Shown here: one piece after another, positions 42,856-53,815 of the stretch
Numbering within the stretch: the stretch's first letter is position 1
Layout of the letters: every line of letters starts with the position of its first letter
Source: Brachypterus glaber
Taxonomy: Eukaryota > Arthropoda > Insecta > Coleoptera > Kateretidae
NCBI GenBank assembly: GCA_958510825.1
Contig: OY294044.1
Span: 99,362,893-99,426,892, forward strand
Length of the DNA stretch: 64,000 nt
Direction: 5' to 3'
Made by a program: the position numbers and the translations under genes
Notes under the pieces: model-generated
Told to the model about the DNA's origin: nothing
Seen by the model: the letters and a program-made list of their open reading frames with translations, nothing else
Databases searched by the model: none

Positions 42856-43329
42856 TGAAGAAGGCTCCTTCTCAAAGGGACAAAACACCGCCCCTGTGAC
42901 GTGCCCCTTGTTTTAGGCCCAGTGAAAAAACAAAAATGTTAACTGGACATGACTCCATGTTGGTGGCCGACCTTTAAAAAAAGTCATCACTTTTAAACTA
43001 AACCACTAAATCATTTCGTGGCACCCCACACACAGAAATTGAGGATGAAAAAAAGATGTTCTTTCTCTCTAAAATCACCATCAATTTTGTCTACAACACA
43101 GTTAAGGCCCAAAAATTCATCACCACCTAAAACTGACTTGAACAAGTACCAATTTGGCACCCCTCATTGTTAGGGACCAGGCAGTTGCCTGGTTCACTAA
43201 GCCCTTTTCTTGGCCCTGGGAGAGTCAGAATATAGACATTCCACCAATCTAGTGTCCTCATTCCTTAAAAGAGGGGTTATTTAATGTATAATATTGGTCC
43301 ACTTGTGTAGGGCTGCAGTTAAGGCTCTC

Positions 43330-43530
43330 ACCTCTTCCCTGTCAATTTTTCTTGCTACATTCTTGCTCAAGAATCTTGACAAAGTATCTGTGGCAATTCT
43401 TTGACAATTGTTGAGCAAGAATCTGTCGACAGTATCTTGTGCCAGAATTGTCAAAATCTGGATGCAGTTACTTGATCAAAAATCTTGAGCCAGACTTCCT
43501 CAAGACTTGACAAAAAATGTTACTAGGGGA
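43330..43530. repeat. Degenerate CAAGAATCTTGACA repeats in intron 1
   Basis: The phrases 'ctcaagaatcttgacaaagtatctg', 'gagcaagaatctgtcgacagtatcttg' and 'gatcaaaaatcttgagcc' recur at loose 60-70-bp spacing. No TIR is certain. Confidence 0.4.
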
Positions 43531-43971
43531 TGAAGCTGGCTTTCACGTGTGAATAAAACTCCCTGAAATGAAAATATGGGTGATGGAATTTTTATGAATT
43601 GGAGCTGGTGGGACACTCTTAAAGGATCCTAGGGGTAGTTTAATATATTAAAATCTCCAGTTGTGGAAAAATAAATATCTGCCAAAATTAATAAAACAAT
43701 TGTGGCCACCTTTTTCAAAAAGATTTTGAGGGCACCATAAATGAAATAAACAACAGTACCATTAAAAAAATACATAAAAAGTAGGGAAATTAAATAGAAA
43801 AAAATTGTGGCCACACTGATTTTAGTACTTTTGAGTATGCTGATTTCTAAAATTCACTTTAGCTTTTTCACATAAAGTTTTATGAAAATTAAATTTTAAA
43901 TTTAAGTAAAGTTTTATTTTTTTTTTTTTTTAATCAGGTTAGCAAAAATCCTGATGATAATTTACTTTTAA

Positions 43972-44124
43972 CACACTCACTGTCTATATGGATCATGCCA
44001 TAGGTTTTCTGTAAGCCCTGAGAGGCATATGTCGTTTAATCTAAACTTAAATCAGATATGCCTCATAGGACTTACAGAAAACCTATGACATGACCCATAT
44101 ATGGTTCATTGGATAGTGAACGTG
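43972..44124. mobile_element. TTAA-flanked (piggyBac-like) palindromic MITE
   Basis: TTAA at 43968-43971 and 44125-44128. The ends CACACTCACTGTC and GATAGTGAACGTG are inverse with few mismatches, and the arms pair for about 65 bp (including GGTTTTCTGTAAG). TTAA duplication plus CAC-type termini is the piggyBac pattern. Located in DCTN1 intron 1. Confidence 0.8.
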
Positions 44125-44261
44125 TTAAAATAAGAATACTCAAAACTTTTTTGAGTCCTACTAACCCCATTTATTGACTCCTAAAAGAAACCTGTTTTAA
44201 AAAATAAAATTTTGCTAATAAAGTTTAATAAAAAAATACTTAGCAAAATACATTATATACT

Positions 44262-45896
44262 GGGTGTCACAAGACCAAGGTACACCCTCCTTTTTTTCTT
44301 TATTTTAAAAGTTAGAGATCCCAAATTTGAAAAATCTATTATTGCTGTAAAACGTCAACTTTTAACATAAAAATTACATCGAAGTCACTTCTGGTTGAAC
44401 CAAAAATGACACAACTTTCGATTTTTAAATGGGACACCCTATATATTTTTGCATATTTCATTTCTACCTCGATTTCTACGCTTCATTCTGAGTACCAAAA
44501 AAGTCATATTTTAAATTTCAAAAAAATTCTAATTTAATTTTTAGTTTTTATCATGATAACCTAAAATTACTCGAAATGATCTAAGTAATCCTAGAAAAAT
44601 ACATTTATGCTGAAAATTCCATTTATAACTTAGTTACACCATTTTAAAGATTGCAGCAATTGTTTTGGTTCAAAAACTCATTTTGTTTAAAATAACACCA
44701 TATTTTTACATTAAAAAGTACCATCATCATCATCACAAAGACTCAACCAAGAGGAACTAAGAGATCTCCCCTGGGCCAATATCCTGACCTTTATTGAAAG
44801 GACGGGCAGGTTCAAGGAGGACTCAAATTAGTAAATGGCTGGGATTGCCTGGGGTGACAAAAAGGGCCAGAAATGGCCTAGTTGTCCGGCTTTGGCCAAC
44901 CCAAAATTTACTACTACTACTACTACTACAACCAGCATTAAGGAATGTTTATTTTTATTTATGATTTATACAGTCGTTTTTATAAATGAAAATAAATGTT
45001 AAAAATCAAAATATTATTTTTGTTTAGTAACAAAGTTGGCTTTGAAAACTAAAGAAGGCAGGATGTTTATCTGCCAAATTTAAATTAAAAAAAGTTTTTA
45101 GTGTAAATTAATTTTATCCAACACCTTCACAGAAACACTTCTTTTGAGCACTATTTTAAATGTCAAAAGTGAGTTTTTTCCCACTAGTGACTAAAAAAAT
45201 TTTTCACCCACTCTTTTACGTACAGCTTTTAACCTCACCCAAAATTAGTTACATACCCTATTAATTAAGTATTATAACTATTCTATAAATAGAAGCACGT
45301 TAACTAAACCATAAAAATTAAAGAAAACCCCAAATTATTCTTTAGTTTTTGAATAAAATACTGTTTTTATTAAAAATTCTGTCATCACCGCGTCTATTTT
45401 GACGTTTGTAAGAAATGTAAAACTAGCAATTGTTTATTTTTAATAGGCATACTTAGGCCATGGCTACCTATTATTTTAGTATTAAGAAAACTTAATCTTA
45501 ATATTATTGACATATTTTTTCGCAAAATTATAGATTTTTATTTAAAAATAAAAGGTGTTGGATAAAATTAAATTCTCAACTCGTATATTAAGTGATTTTA
45601 TCCACTTAATACACTAGTTAAGAAAATAACTATTTCTTCAGTTACTTAGATCATGGCCTACCTATAATAAAAACTAAAAATTAAATAAACAAAATTACAT
45701 TTAAAAAGTCACTTTTTTGATACCATTGTACTCATTAAAATCGGAAGTTGGTGTCATTTCCAGTTAAACTGGAAGTGACTTAAATGTAATTTTTATGTTA
45801 AAAGTTGATATTTTATGGCAATATGAGATATGAAATCTTTGACTTCTAAAATTAAGAAAAAAAAGGGTATACTATGCTCTTGTTACCCCCGGTAGA
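44262..45896. repeat. Long foldback element in DCTN1 intron 1
   Basis: The outer arms (44262-44610 and 45600-45896) pair over about 300 bp with gaps; shared blocks are 'caacttttaacataaaaattac', 'gaagtgac', 'tttaatttttagtttttat' and 'gatctaagtaa'. The left arm alone contains the GGGACACCCTATA end of the family at 1912-2094. The centre holds a LINE 3' scrap (44721-44931) and a smaller inverted pair with AAGGTGTTGGATAAAATTAA (45111 and 45553). The right end lies only about 60 bp from the exon 2 acceptor. Confidence 0.7.
44721..44931 (+). mobile_element. 3' end of a LINE with (TAC)n tail
   Basis: One frame reads ELRDLPWANILTFIERTGRF to a stop at 44829-44831, similar to the ILxFIxxTGR C-terminus of ORF2 proteins that carry an RNase H. 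A short 3' UTR ends in (TAC)n at 44909-44930. A (CAT)n run at 44721-44736 marks the truncated 5' side. Nested in the intron 1 foldback. Confidence 0.65.
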
Positions 45897-45958
45897 TTAA
45901 GAACAATACCACATTCTTAACATCTTCATGGCTTGTTTGATAAAATCTTTTATTGCAG

Positions 45959-46092
45959 TGTGATGAGAACTGCGGTAGTTTTGTTAGACCATCCCAAATC
46001 GTACCATTGGATGACAAGGGCAAGCCCATCATGATCCATCAGCCTGAAGAGACTCCTAAAGCATCAAAGATTGCAAGAAGTCGTACAGCTAC
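45959..46092 (+). CDS. DCTN1: DCTN1 exon 2: end of CAP-Gly domain and linker
   Basis: Acceptor TTATTGCAG at 45950-45958, donor GTAAGT at 46093, 134 bases, enters in phase 0 and leaves after two bases of a codon. It encodes CDENCGSFVRPSQIV, the C-terminal strand of the CAP-Gly fold (family pattern G-x-F-V-R-P-S-Q), then a proline/lysine-containing linker (DDKGKPIMIHQPEETPKA) and the start of the basic Ser/Arg/Thr region. The sequence ATCTTCATGGCTTGTTT lies 20 bases upstream of the acceptor and also precedes the exon 4 acceptor. Confidence 0.95.
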
Positions 46093-46251
46093 GTAAGTAT
46101 ATTATAAAAATGTAATACAGTGCCCCTCGCCGAACTCGCGTGCCGAATTTATACAGGGTTAATTGGAAGGAATAAAAAATAGGTTGGGAGTGTCTTTTAC
46201 TAACCTGTATGCTTAATTTATATTTTCTCATTTTTTTTTTGCAAAAAATAG
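46093..46251. other. DCTN1 intron 2, first part
   Basis: 'cccctcgccgaactcgcgtgccgaattt' at 46122-46150 has a partial inverse at 47063-47092 (AAATTCGGCTCGCATGTTC), which may mark an older TIR element spanning about 46122-47092. Confidence 0.4.
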
Positions 46252-46466
46252 ACTGCTATGGTCTGTTTCATCAAGCAAGAGAGTAAATTAAAAATCGCAC
46301 AGTAAATATTTTTTGAATAGTATATGTTTGTGTATAGAATATAGTTATGTTTTATAAAATAAACTACGCAGTATATTCGCACATCCAATATTCAAATCTG
46401 TTTTGAAAATATTCACTGTGCGATTTTTAATTTAGCCTCTTGCTTGATGAAACAGATTATAGTAGT
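46252..46466. repeat. Palindromic MITE in intron 2, about 62-bp arms
   Basis: ACTGCTATGGTCTGTTTCAT through 'aaatcgcacagtaaatatttt' is mirrored at 46405-46466. The 90-bp loop is AT-rich. Confidence 0.8.
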
Positions 46467-48432
46467 AGTATTTTGTTTTTTCATAAAAATTTGTAAAAAT
46501 AAAAATTGTTAAACTTTTTTTCCTCATTCACCCCAATTTATACAGATAAATATGAATATAGTCTGACACACGGTAGGAAAGGACGAAAAGGGGAAGGCTG
46601 GCAAAAAGACCGAATTTTCCGAAAAATGCCGGACAGGGTATACCCTGCAAGTGGGCTTTTCCTTGCGGTTTTTACCGGTATTTTCCAGGTAAAAACCATA
46701 TAGTATTTAGCACCCGGGATTTTGCTCAGTGGTAAAAACCGGTCAACACCACTGGTTTTTAGCGCCCTGGTCAAAACCTTGTCAGCCCTGAGTAGAAGTA
46801 AAAAACGCTCTGATTAAAGCGAATTCAACGTGAATGTGTTCTTAGTTAAATTTTATATTGCTTTCTCATTTTTCGCCGCATTCTTTCGATAGCTTTACAA
46901 CCGTGTGTCAAACAATGGTATACGGCACAAATTTGGTCCACTTAATATGAATAGTATATGACATGAATTTGGTCCACTAAATTTTGTCCCATTTTAATCA
47001 TGCATAATCGATGGGTAAAGATCGATATTTTTTGCGTTTTTTCATAAAAAAAAGTTTTTACTTTAGAAATTCGGCTCGCATGTTCTGGAGGATATCTTAT
47101 ATTCAATATTAAATTCTAATAACAATATATTATTACTTTAAAAACATTCAGACCTGGGACAGTCAGACCTAAGCCAACAACGTAAGTTTAAATGCTTAAA
47201 AAAAAACATTTTAAAATTGTAACTAATTTCTAAATTTCTAATTGGGCAGTGTACGCAGAAAAACGTCTCCAAATAAACCCACGACTTTGTCAGCATCCAG
47301 GTATAGCACAAGCTTTTAATATGCACTAAATGTGATAATATTTGTACATAGTTGCAATGAAAATGTGTGTTGTATATAGATCTATTTATTTTTATTTTTG
47401 GATGCCGAGTAGCTTGGTCGGTTTCTTTTATATATTTTACGTTATTGACAGGGTTGGCAAAAACCGGACTTTATAGCAATTGACCGTAAAAACTGTTTTC
47501 CTACGACCTAGTTAGTAGTGCGTATTTCCCATCCGTTGCCTTTGACAACGGATGGGAAGTGACGATCAGTTGATTTTACATAACTGCTGTCAGAAAATTA
47601 GTAAAAGTCAAACATATAACCTCAAATTGACAAACTAATTTTAAGATAATGTTTGCGTTTTTTTTTTATGTTTTGGTGTTAGGTCATACGAAAAATCGTA
47701 TATCTCGACGCACATCGAGTGCTTTTTTACTCGTCTGCGCCTCTTGCACTAAAAACTAGGTTCGCGTACTCGGTGCGTAATATACTATTTTATAAGGGGA
47801 AACCGGAAATTTAGCTGGTTAAAAACAGTTTTTTAAGGTTTTAAAAGAAAAACCATTGTTGTATTTCGGGGCTACCTATCACTTTGCCATCTTTAAATGA
47901 CATTATGCCTTTCAATGCCTAAGGCTCAACAGATCTAGTGTACTTAGTTTCTTAAATATTTATTTTCAAGTTATACGTTTCTTTATTAAAAATTTACTTT
48001 ATTTTTCTTTTAAATATTTTTTATAGCAAATTCAAGTCCAAGGTGCAGTGGAGTAAACAAAATAATCGCGCAGGCGGCAGCGGGCGCGTGATCTTATTGG
48101 TTAAAACACACTTGCAGTGAAGCGTACAATACATTGCAATGGACCGTCTTATAGAAATATTTTGTTTTGAGTCCTACCCTGTCACTAAATCCGTTGTGAT
48201 CACGTGCGTTTGTTTATCACTACTTCATCTTGAAGTTGAATATACTATAGCAAATATTTATTTTTGCATGTTTTAAACATATTTTGAGAAGTAAATCTTA
48301 GAATTTAAGTAAATTATACTTAAATTAACTGTATTATGTTTGGACTTATTGTATTATTTCGAAAGATCAAATGATCATTCCGTCTATCGTCAAAAATGGT
48401 AACATCTTTCAATTAAAACTTAATTTAATTAA
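46467..48432. other. DCTN1 intron 2, middle: repeats but no gene
   Basis: Contains a 'ccggt...ggtaaaaacc' family region (46590-46790) rich in short inverted GGTTTTTACC words, a hairpin at 47526-47558 (TTCCCATCCGTTG arms), and a half-copy of the 18788 MITE near 47690-47791. Short overlapping ORFs on both strands at 46506-46774 have no domain. Confidence 0.4.
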
Positions 48433-48583
48433 CACTTGAAGACTACACGACAAAAACGCCCAGGGTCACAATGCGAATTAGATCGACTTTCACATAAATA
48501 AGCATGGTATACCGTGCGCATTTATGTGGAAGTCGACCGTATTCGCATTATGACCCTCAGCGATTTTGTCGTGTAGTCTTCAC
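48433..48583. mobile_element. TTAA-flanked palindromic MITE in intron 2
   Basis: TTAA at 48429-48432 and 48584-48587. The arms pair for about 70 bp (GAAGACTACACGACAAAA, 'agggtca', 'atgcgaatta', 'catttatgtg'). The centre is around GCATGGTATACCGTGCGC. Confidence 0.8.
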
Positions 48584-48627
48584 TTAACTTTTTGAATAAT
48601 ATTATTTTTAATAATTACATAATTACA

Positions 48628-48766
48628 CAGCCACACAAAAAAAAGGTATTCCTATGTATTTTGAGGCGCTGAACCGAATTTGCTATTTTGACCTGAATTC
48701 GGATTCAGCGCCTCAAACTACATAGGAATGGTCTCCAAAAGAGTTCTTGACCTTTTTTTGTGGCTG
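48628..48766. mobile_element. Palindromic MITE in intron 2, CAGCCACACAAAAAAAAGGT ends
   Basis: CAGCCACACAAAAAAAAGGT pairs with ACCTTTTTTTGTGGCTG less one base. The inner arms share ATTCCTATGTA and TTTGAGGCGCTGAA. 139 bp. Confidence 0.8.
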
Positions 48767-49255
48767 AGTTATTGTTCTTCTTTTAAGCTTAGAGTGCTTG
48801 AATGAATTTTAAAGGCTGTAGACAATATTATAGTCTTAAAATTTATTCATGCGCTCTATCGTGACGTAAGCCACGACTACTCTATTCTTTGCTTAACTCG
48901 AGCCGTGGCCATCGGTACGCTCAAGCTTATTGGTTCATTGGTGGCTTTTTATATATGTATGTTATATTATGAATATTGAATATCTATTTAAACTGTTTAT
49001 ATTTTTCAAATAAATAGCTAAATATCTCTTATATGCTATAAATGTAAATAAATAACTAAATAACCCTAACTATGTAACATCATCTCAGTGACATCATGTT
49101 CAAGAGATTAAACCAAAACTGTATATTCAAATCTTTTATAAGGGGTAAACGTGACAGAGGAACTATGGCACTCTGCCACCCTTAGACAAGATGTATATAG
49201 TATCTACAAAAAAAAACAGATTTTCGGTTCTATATATTTCTGGGATCCTTGTTAA

Positions 49256-49353
49256 CACGTTCACTGTCCAAGCACTAGGGTGTCTGATTCACCAGTACCA
49301 ATCCGAAAATTGCAGTTTATCAGTGCCAAGTGTTGTGAAAACCAGGTAACGTG
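49256..49353. mobile_element. Short TTAA-flanked (piggyBac-like) MITE in intron 2
   Basis: TTAA at 49252-49255 and 49354-49357 with CACGTTCACTGTCC at the left and GGTAACGTG at the right. The interior pairing is imperfect. The left end matches the 43972-44124 element's right end (GTGAACGTG), so it is one family. Confidence 0.65.
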
Positions 49354-49486
49354 TTAAACAATGATCCCATTTTAGAACGGCAGTACTATAGCGTAAGTCT
49401 GACATCAGGTTGGTACCATGACCACGTGAACTTTACTACTTACCTTAAGGTAATTACCAAAAATCCCTCATGAATTTTTTTGATAG

Positions 49487-49649
49487 CTCAAGGATGTCTT
49501 TGGCTAGTAGCCGACAATCCCTCGCTGGCAGCAGGCAATCTCTTGCAGGAAGTAGACATTCGTTAAGCGGAAGTCGTAGTCAATTGGCGTCTATTGACAA
49601 ACTGGAAGGAGATGGGTCTATACTCGCCAAAAGAGCTTCATTTGTCGAG
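49487..49649 (+). CDS. DCTN1: DCTN1 exon 3: Ser/Arg-rich heptad-repeat linker
   Basis: Acceptor TTTTTTTGATAG ends at 49486 and donor GTAAAT begins at 49650. 163 bases: one base completes the split codon from exon 2, then 54 codons ending in phase 0. The product has four near-identical seven-residue steps (SRQSLAG, SRQSLAG, SRHSLSG, SRSQLAS) followed by IDKLEGDGS. It corresponds in position to the basic/serine-rich region between CAP-Gly and coiled coil of p150-Glued, which adds to microtubule affinity and is alternatively spliced and phosphorylated in vertebrates. The serines after arginine fit basophilic-kinase sites; that is inference. Confidence 0.93.
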
Positions 49650-49667
49650 GTAAATTAAAACTAACAA

Positions 49668-50466
49668 TTTAAGGGGTCTTTCTACCTTAGAAGTTTTGAA
49701 AATAATCTTTTTTTTAACTTTTTTTGTATATATAAAGAAAAAAGATATTATTGGGAAATTTTGTAGGTATGTTTATTCATATTCAAAGAATAAAAATTAA
49801 ATTTCTTTAGATATTTAAAGTACCATTTACTGGCCATATCTTTTTTTTTTTTTTTAACATCAAAAAACGGTGGTCGCCATGATTCCGGCCGTTTGGATCG
49901 ACTGAAAAAAAAAACGTAGTATTATTCAGTACTGAAGTCGCTATAGCCCTATCTAGAAGAAAAATTTTTGGCCAAAAAAGTCCAAACGAAAAAAGATATT
50001 ATTGGGAAATTTTGTAGGTATGTTTATTCATATTCAAAGAATACAAATTAAATTTCTTTAGATATTTAAAGTACCATTTTCTGGCCATATTTTTTTTTTT
50101 GAAAAAATAACGAAATAGCAAACGTTTTTCAAGCATTTTCAAACAAAAACGTCCGCCATTTTGTTATTTTTTAGCCAAATTTGTTTCTTCGTGTTTGATA
50201 TAGCGACTTCAATACTGAATAATATCCGGTTTTGTTTTTTTTTTTCAGTCGATTCAAACGGCCGGAACTATGGCGATCACCGTTTTTTGATATTTTTTCA
50301 AATCAATTTTATGGCCACAAAATGGCAGTTTAAAAATCTAAGGAAATTTTATTTGTATTCTTTGAACATGAATAAACATACCTACAAAGTTTCACAGTTT
50401 TATCTTTTTTCTTTCTTTGTTTAAAAAAAGATTATTTTTATAATTTCTAAGGTAGAAAGACCCTTA
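49668..50466. repeat. Foldback element in DCTN1 intron 3
   Basis: AAGGGGTCTTTCTACCTTAG pairs with CTAAGGTAGAAAGACCCTT at the right. The arms share GTAGGTATGTTTATTCAT, 'aaaaaacggtg.tcgccat', 'ccggccgttt' and 'attattcagta.tgaagtcgctata' blocks. The left arm has been lengthened by the 251-bp internal duplication at 49741-50100. It begins only 18 bp after the exon 3 donor. Confidence 0.8.
49741..50100. repeat. Partial tandem duplication (period 251) inside the foldback's left arm
   Basis: The block starting AAAGATATTATTGGG at 49741 recurs at 49992 for about 110 bp with two or three mismatches. The junction just before the second copy reads AAAAAGTCCAAACG (49975-49988), the same 14-mer found at the junction of the 5.3-kb duplication in inverse orientation. 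Confidence 0.85.
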
Positions 50467-51042
50467 AGCGCAATATTTTATAATCTATATTGCTATTTCT
50501 TTTTTATTCGCAATAAGAGCTTCACGTAACTTCCATAGCCAAGTTTTTAAGTTTTTTTTTGAGTTTAATTAAAATACATATTCTTGATTTTTATACTTAT
50601 ACTATTCACAGCGCTTGGTTTCGAATTTCCCAAAGTCGCCAAAATACGTCCTAGGCAAAAAATTCTTGTATGCAAATCTGTTCCATGAAAAAATAAGAAA
50701 CTTTGAAAATGTCCGACGGTCCGTCCGTCCGATGTCAGTTTTTTTGTGGACACGATAACTCAAAAACGAATAATCCGATACACTCGAAATTTAAAAAAAA
50801 AATCAAGTTCTATGAGGGGAAGATCCGTATTGTTTTTGAAAGTAATCTCCCCAAAAAACAAAAAAATTTATGGGGGGGGTTAAAATTTAAAAAAAAATGA
50901 AAAAATTATCTTTTCAAAAAATTATTTTTTTTTCAAAATGTTTTTGTTATTTGAAAATTAAAAAAAAAATATTTTTTTAATTACATTTTTTTAACTTGAT
51001 TTTTATTTTAATGAACCTAAGCCTACTGTAGGCCGCCAACAC
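50467..51042. repeat. Dispersed (GTCC)n-type repeat in intron 3
   Basis: 'ctattcacagcgcttgg' at 50604, 'acggtccgtccgtccgatgtcag' at 50715 and 'aatcaagttctatgaggggaagatc' at 50801: the same order as in 32045-32310. No gene. Confidence 0.6.
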
Positions 51043-53700
51043 ACAGTAGTCCCCGAGAACCCTTGGGTTAAAAAAAAATCGAACCAAAAGTTAAGGTTGG
51101 ATCCTTGTAGTAATCAGTTTGGAGATAATATATCCACCAACAGCCAAATCCAGAAAATTCGCTTTTGGCAGATAATGGTAACTCTTCTTTGAAGAGGTAC
51201 ATCTTTTACACCAATGATAATAGAAAACTGTTCAAGTATATTTAGTTAGTATTTTTGACGCAGATTTTAAATATCTTTTCAAAATTAAGCTATCATTTTT
51301 GTTTACAGAGAAAAACGTTCTTAAAAAAATGTAAAATTGAAATTTAGGGCACTTTTAAGCATTTTTATTTATTACATTTTAGCAAATATAATACTTTCGA
51401 CTAAACCTGAATAAATTTCATGTTTTTAACTAAATATTTTTTTAATACGCTACTACTACTACTAAAATATTATTTTTTTCTGAACTTAAGAACCTGAAAA
51501 AGTAACTGCTATTTTTACAGTATCATTGATGAAATTACGATCTGTTGGGTAGTGTCCTTTTTTAAAGCAGTGGTTCTCAATAAGTTAAGTTTTATTTATA
51601 TAAAACTCTGACAACCCCATCTTTGTTTTAAGTAATGATTTAAAATATGTGTAGCCAGCATAGACTATTGTCTAAAGTTTTTTTTATTTATTAATACATG
51701 TATAAGATTAAATATTTTATTTTAATTTAAATTTATTTTTTTCCATTTTTTATTAAATATAATTTAAGGTTAGTTATTATGTTTTATATTTTAACATCTT
51801 ATAAAATAATAATATATTTTGTTTGGCACAGTAGTTTTTGAAAATTAAAGCATAATAATTTTATTTAAAAAAATCGTTTTATTGTCTGTATTTTTTTATT
51901 TTTTTAATATAATTATTACAAATCCAAGCAATATACCCAGACTTGTAAGTTATATTTTACATCAGGTAACTCTCTGAATAAGCAGGATGGAGAAGACTTT
52001 CTAGTCCTTCAGCTGATCAGAGAGGGTGAAATAAAACGGTGATCACTAACTGATTTGTGATAATTTATTAGACTAGAAATTCATTTATATTCAATTTACA
52101 TTCTAACTATTTCCTAAATCTACACGTTCTGACATTGGGGATATATATTTATTTTCCCTAATGTTTCCTCGGCTTCCTCGTTTTGTATTATATTTTAAAT
52201 TCAATTCAATTTGTTTATTCATCTTTAGAATGTATACAAATACACATAAATAAGTCAAAAGTCAGCAATGAAATTGGAAAATGGAAACAAAAAATTATAA
52301 TATGGTTAAACACAACTGTATGTATTATATTTTACCGATTATTAATAATAAATTACATTTTTCGTATTGTTGCTTAACATAGTGGGTTCGAACAGATTTT
52401 AATAGGCAGGCTCGCCAGATACTACTAAGAACGCCTCTCCTTAAAATATTAAGTTATATTTAAACATCATACAATTCAATACAAATGGGGTTGTGAGGCA
52501 ACATAGTACCTTTCAAGTCACTGCGACCAATGAGATCTATTGTGAATCCCCTTCATAATTTAATCTACATATAACTTTAGGCTTCCCAAGAAGGACAAAA
52601 GTATTTTTGGGGCTACTTGGGATATATCTGCAGATTTTGGATATACCTGTTCGATATAGTAGCTTTTTGCAAACAATGACTTTGCAAAAGCAGATAATGT
52701 GTTCGGCCTTTTCTGGTGCTTCTGAGCATATACAGCAGGTGTCAATTTTTAAGCGTTATCTTAGAGGGCAATGAATGGTTTTTATTTCCGGAATGCTGAG
52801 TTCACTTTTCTTGTTTTTCAGGTTCATATTTTATAAATATTTTGGCCTGTCTTAAGTTTTGGTCTTTACAATATCGAACTATGATTTTGGTTTCCCATTT
52901 TTTGGTAGACTTTAACAGGTGGCTTTTGTTAAAGGTTTAGGGCCAGTAAATTGATTGCATGCCCCTTCTCTAGCACGAGAGTCTGTTGCCTCATTGCCTT
53001 CAACACCCTCGTGTCCTAGCACCCTCATTTTGTTGAGAGTTTCGCATCATTCCCAAACAAGTACACATTTGGTTTCATAGTGCCGTGGTTCCCTAGAACC
53101 GCCGCCGGATGGAGGAACTATATTTAATGTTCTAAACCGTTTTATAACCACTGATTTACTTATTCCATAAAATGATTTAAAAAGTCAAACTTTGAAGGAT
53201 TGCAATTTTCACACTACTCAACAAAATAAAATATAATCAAAATCAATCGATTTCGAGGTTCCCAAATTTAAAATGGTTAATAAATTAAGTTCTAATTAGC
53301 ATTTTTATTAAGTTAAAGAAACAGATTTTCTTCATTTATACTTTAGAGTCATATATTTACTAAATTTAAATAAAAGTAAATGCTTAAAAGTACCCTAAAT
53401 TTCAATTTTCCATTTTTTTATTTATGTTTTTCTCCGTAACAAAAATAGATAGCTTATTTTTGAAAAGATATTTGGAATCTGCGTCAAAAATACTAACTAA
53501 ATATACTTAAACAGGTTTCTATTATCATTGTTGTAAAAGATGTACCTCTTCAAAGAAGAGTTACCATTATCTGCCAAAAGCGAATTTTCTGGATTTGGCT
53601 GTTGGTGGATATATTATCTCCAAACCGATTACTACAAGGATCCAACCTTAACTTTTGGTTCGAATTTTTTTTAACCCAAGCGAGCTCGGGGACAACTGTG
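51043..53700. repeat. 2.66-kb inverted-repeat element in DCTN1 intron 3
   Basis: CACAGTAGTCCCCGAG at 51043 pairs with CTCGGGGACAACTGTG ending at 53700. Complementarity continues for about 350 bp per arm with few mismatches (GGTTGGATCCTTGTAGTAAT, ACAGCCAAATCCAGAAAATT, TCTTCTTTGAAGAGGTACAT). Between the arms is AT-rich sequence and a minus-strand LINE scrap (52538-53110). The right end is about 115 bp before the exon 4 acceptor. Confidence 0.8.
52538..53110 (-). pseudogene. LINE ORF2 RNase H and C-terminal zinc-knuckle remnant
   Basis: On the minus strand, with stops and frameshifts: VLGHEGVEGNEATDSRAREG, matching the VPGHxGIxGNExADxxAR block of the RNase H domain in R1/I/jockey-group LINEs, followed after about 110 codons by CCICSEAPEKAEHIICFC, the C-C-H-C-like knuckle near the ORF2 C-terminus, and a stop at 52540-52538. 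Dead copy, inserted in the loop of the surrounding inverted-repeat element. Confidence 0.75.
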
Positions 53701-53815
53701 AACAGGGGAAGCAATATTTTATTTTGCATTAAATAGTTTTAACTTATGCGAATAAACTTATAATGTAATGCGTCGCATTTTAATCTTCACGGCTTGTTTA
53801 TTATTGCCATTTTAG

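Noticed and set aside
46506..46774. 65- and 78-residue ORFs on opposite strands in intron 2
   Set aside because: They cover the same inverted GGTTTTTACC-rich repeat on both strands and have no domain.
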